Virus record (IMG/VR): IMGVR_UViG_3300025131_000047
Span: 1 to 55,038 of that record
DNA from: a virus
DNA: 55,038 nucleotides
Strand: one strand, 5' to 3'
Shown here in pieces: positions 53,828-55,038 of this stretch (position 1 is the stretch's first letter; every line of letters starts with the position of its first letter). The notes below the pieces were generated by a model that saw nothing but the letters and a program-made list of their open reading frames with translations, was not told the origin of the DNA and searched no databases. Position numbers and translations under genes: made by a program.

Positions 53828-55028
53828 TCATCGGTCCGTTCGTAATAGTAACAGCGTCGCCAAACAATTCTTTAATTTGATCTTCTGATGAGTCTCTTAA
53901 TTGTTCTATGAAGCGAACAACTGGATTGGCTTTGACATCCCTATTCTTGAAAAATCGGTTGATATATGCGAGTGCTCTCACGTGATTTTTGTCTTTTTTG
54001 TAAAAATACATTGCTTTTTGCACTAATCTTCTCGATGTCACTTCGTTTATCTCCACATCCATCTCTAGTGCCTTTGTTATAATACAAAGCCTAAACCAGT
54101 ATACTTCAGGAATCTTAGCAATATTTTCTTCCAAAGTCAAGACTTTTCTTTCAATCATTTTATTTTTTATTTTTCCAGAGTCACACAAAATTTCTTTCTT
54201 CCGAAGGGGGCTTCTCAATTCAAAAGCATAGAAGATATCATACAGTAGGTCCTTCATTCTCTGCATTTCGGTCAAATATGCTGGCCAGCAATAATCACTA
54301 AAATAATTATTGGCGTCCATGAGACCATAAACTTCCATATACTTCCGCATCTTAGTGCTTGCCAAATTACCGACCAATGACCACGGAGCGTTCTTATCCA
54401 CATAGAATCCAAAATAACTAGCCATAGAAACGTACTTTTCAAAGTCTGGTGAATTAACAACTTCCATCTTGTCTTGGTCATTTCCGTGATCAGAATCTAA
54501 AAGTTCGATGATCAGCCCACTTGATCGAGGAGGGCAGAATCCAGACTTAATATACCCAGATAAAGACAGGGGATAGGATGCTGCCTGATCACGTAAATAT
54601 CTTTCGAACAACGGCAGGATGTCAACAATTTCCTTTATGTTATTTCTCTCTGGAAGGAGATATTCTTCTAAGAATACCTGCTTAATCACCTCTATGTGAT
54701 TTTCATATGACGCGATGGGGTCTACCCAGGCACGTTTTGCCTGGAAACCATCTATAGGTCCCAGTTGTCCGGACATTTTATTTTTACCCACCGCATTCAA
54801 AAAGTGATCTCTCATTGCCAGAAAGGCATCCGCAACGAAATCTACTGCAAACAAAGTCTCGGAGCCGGGAACCTGCTTAAGACCGCTCTTCTCTAGTGGA
54901 TACACCACATTTAGACGGGTGTCAACCTTGCCATATAGTGGTCTTTCATACCACATATCTATTAACATTCTCTCAATATCTGGAGGATATACCAAAAGCT
55001 TAAACTCTTGTCTTCTGTCGTATAACAT
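53808..55028 (-). CDS. conserved phage protein, possibly structural, 406 aa or longer
   Basis: Large helical protein with FAVDFVADAFLAMRDHF (about 61-77), then PLSLSGYIKSGFCPPRSSGL and YVSMASYFGFYVDKNAPW. I recall similar unnamed proteins in large marine phages, and a virion role is a guess. The ATG at 55028 has no clear ribosome site and the frame stays open to the window end, so the true start may be outside. Confidence 0.55.
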   Translation of the reverse strand: MLYDRRQEFKLLVYPPDIERMLIDMWYERPLYGKVDTRLNVVYPLEKSGLKQVPGSETLFAVDFVADAFLAMRDHFLNAVGKNKMSGQLGPIDGFQAKRAWVDPIASYENHIEVIKQVFLEEYLLPERNNIKEIVDILPLFERYLRDQAASYPLSLSGYIKSGFCPPRSSGLIIELLDSDHGNDQDKMEVVNSPDFEKYVSMASYFGFYVDKNAPWSLVGNLASTKMRKYMEVYGLMDANNYFSDYCWPAYLTEMQRMKDLLYDIFYAFELRSPLRKKEILCDSGKIKNKMIERKVLTLEENIAKIPEVYWFRLCIITKALEMDVEINEVTSRRLVQKAMYFYKKDKNHVRALAYINRFFKNRDVKANPVVRFIEQLRDSSEDQIKELFGDAVTITNGPMSVFPKY

Positions 55029-55038
55029 TTTAGAACCA

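Overview
The window is a segment of a large tailed-phage genome, most likely a T4-like myovirus in the broad sense. Nearly every supported gene reads on the minus strand, genes overlap by 1-30 nt, and replication genes are packed together: a DnaE polymerase, a family-A-like polymerase, a DnaB-type helicase, RecA/UvsX, a FEN exonuclease, a gp32-like SSB, Dam, a ParB-like protein, dUTPase and a B12-dependent ribonucleotide reductase. A phage GroEL and a GroES are both present but about 12 kb apart. The host is probably a Gram-negative bacterium, because several encoded proteins carry lipoprotein signals. The 697-aa lipoprotein at 40650-42743, with six MopE-like C-D-x-x-D-N-D-C-D-G repeats and a VWA domain, resembles proteins common in Myxococcota/Bradymonadota-type bacteria. 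That host guess is an inference.

Layout, read leftward in the direction of transcription. 55.0-43.1 kb is the replication and nucleotide block. 43.1-28.6 kb holds GroES, the MopE/VWA lipoprotein, DnaE, dUTPase, an IMPDH/GMP reductase, a mini-sigma-like protein, an acidic structural-type protein and GroEL behind a consensus promoter. 28.6-15.6 kb is accessory: glutaredoxin, a metallopeptidase, an 823-aa phage protein, an orphan LeuA regulatory domain, an FkbM methyltransferase, an Smr-like protein, DUF2061, a MazG-like protein and many small lipoproteins and membrane peptides. 15.6-12.9 kb and 7.4-5.5 kb are tandem arrays of small SH3/KOW-like proteins beginning K-V-G-D-L-V. 12.9-8.1 kb is a zinc-knuckle protein, a repeat-like protein, a MoxR ATPase, a VWA metallopeptidase and a haemolysin-III-like membrane protein. 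5.5-0.1 kb is small ORFans behind stereotyped promoters, one tRNA-Arg further right at 6.3 kb, and a structured RNA candidate at 2859-3000.

The most unusual system is the K-V-G-D-L-V family: more than 20 paralogues in this window, many joined by a near-identical junction of about 30 bp. One stretch of DNA serves at once as the C-terminal codons and stop of one unit, and as the Shine-Dalgarno site, start and N-terminal codons of the next, with a constant 14-nt overlap. Where such a run or singleton ends, the stop TGA is in four cases the TGA inside the TTGACT/TTGATT -35 box of the next promoter. Promoters are repeated, highly similar sigma70-type sites (TTGACT, 16-17 bp spacer, TATAAT/TATTAT), including one 81-bp perfect duplication.
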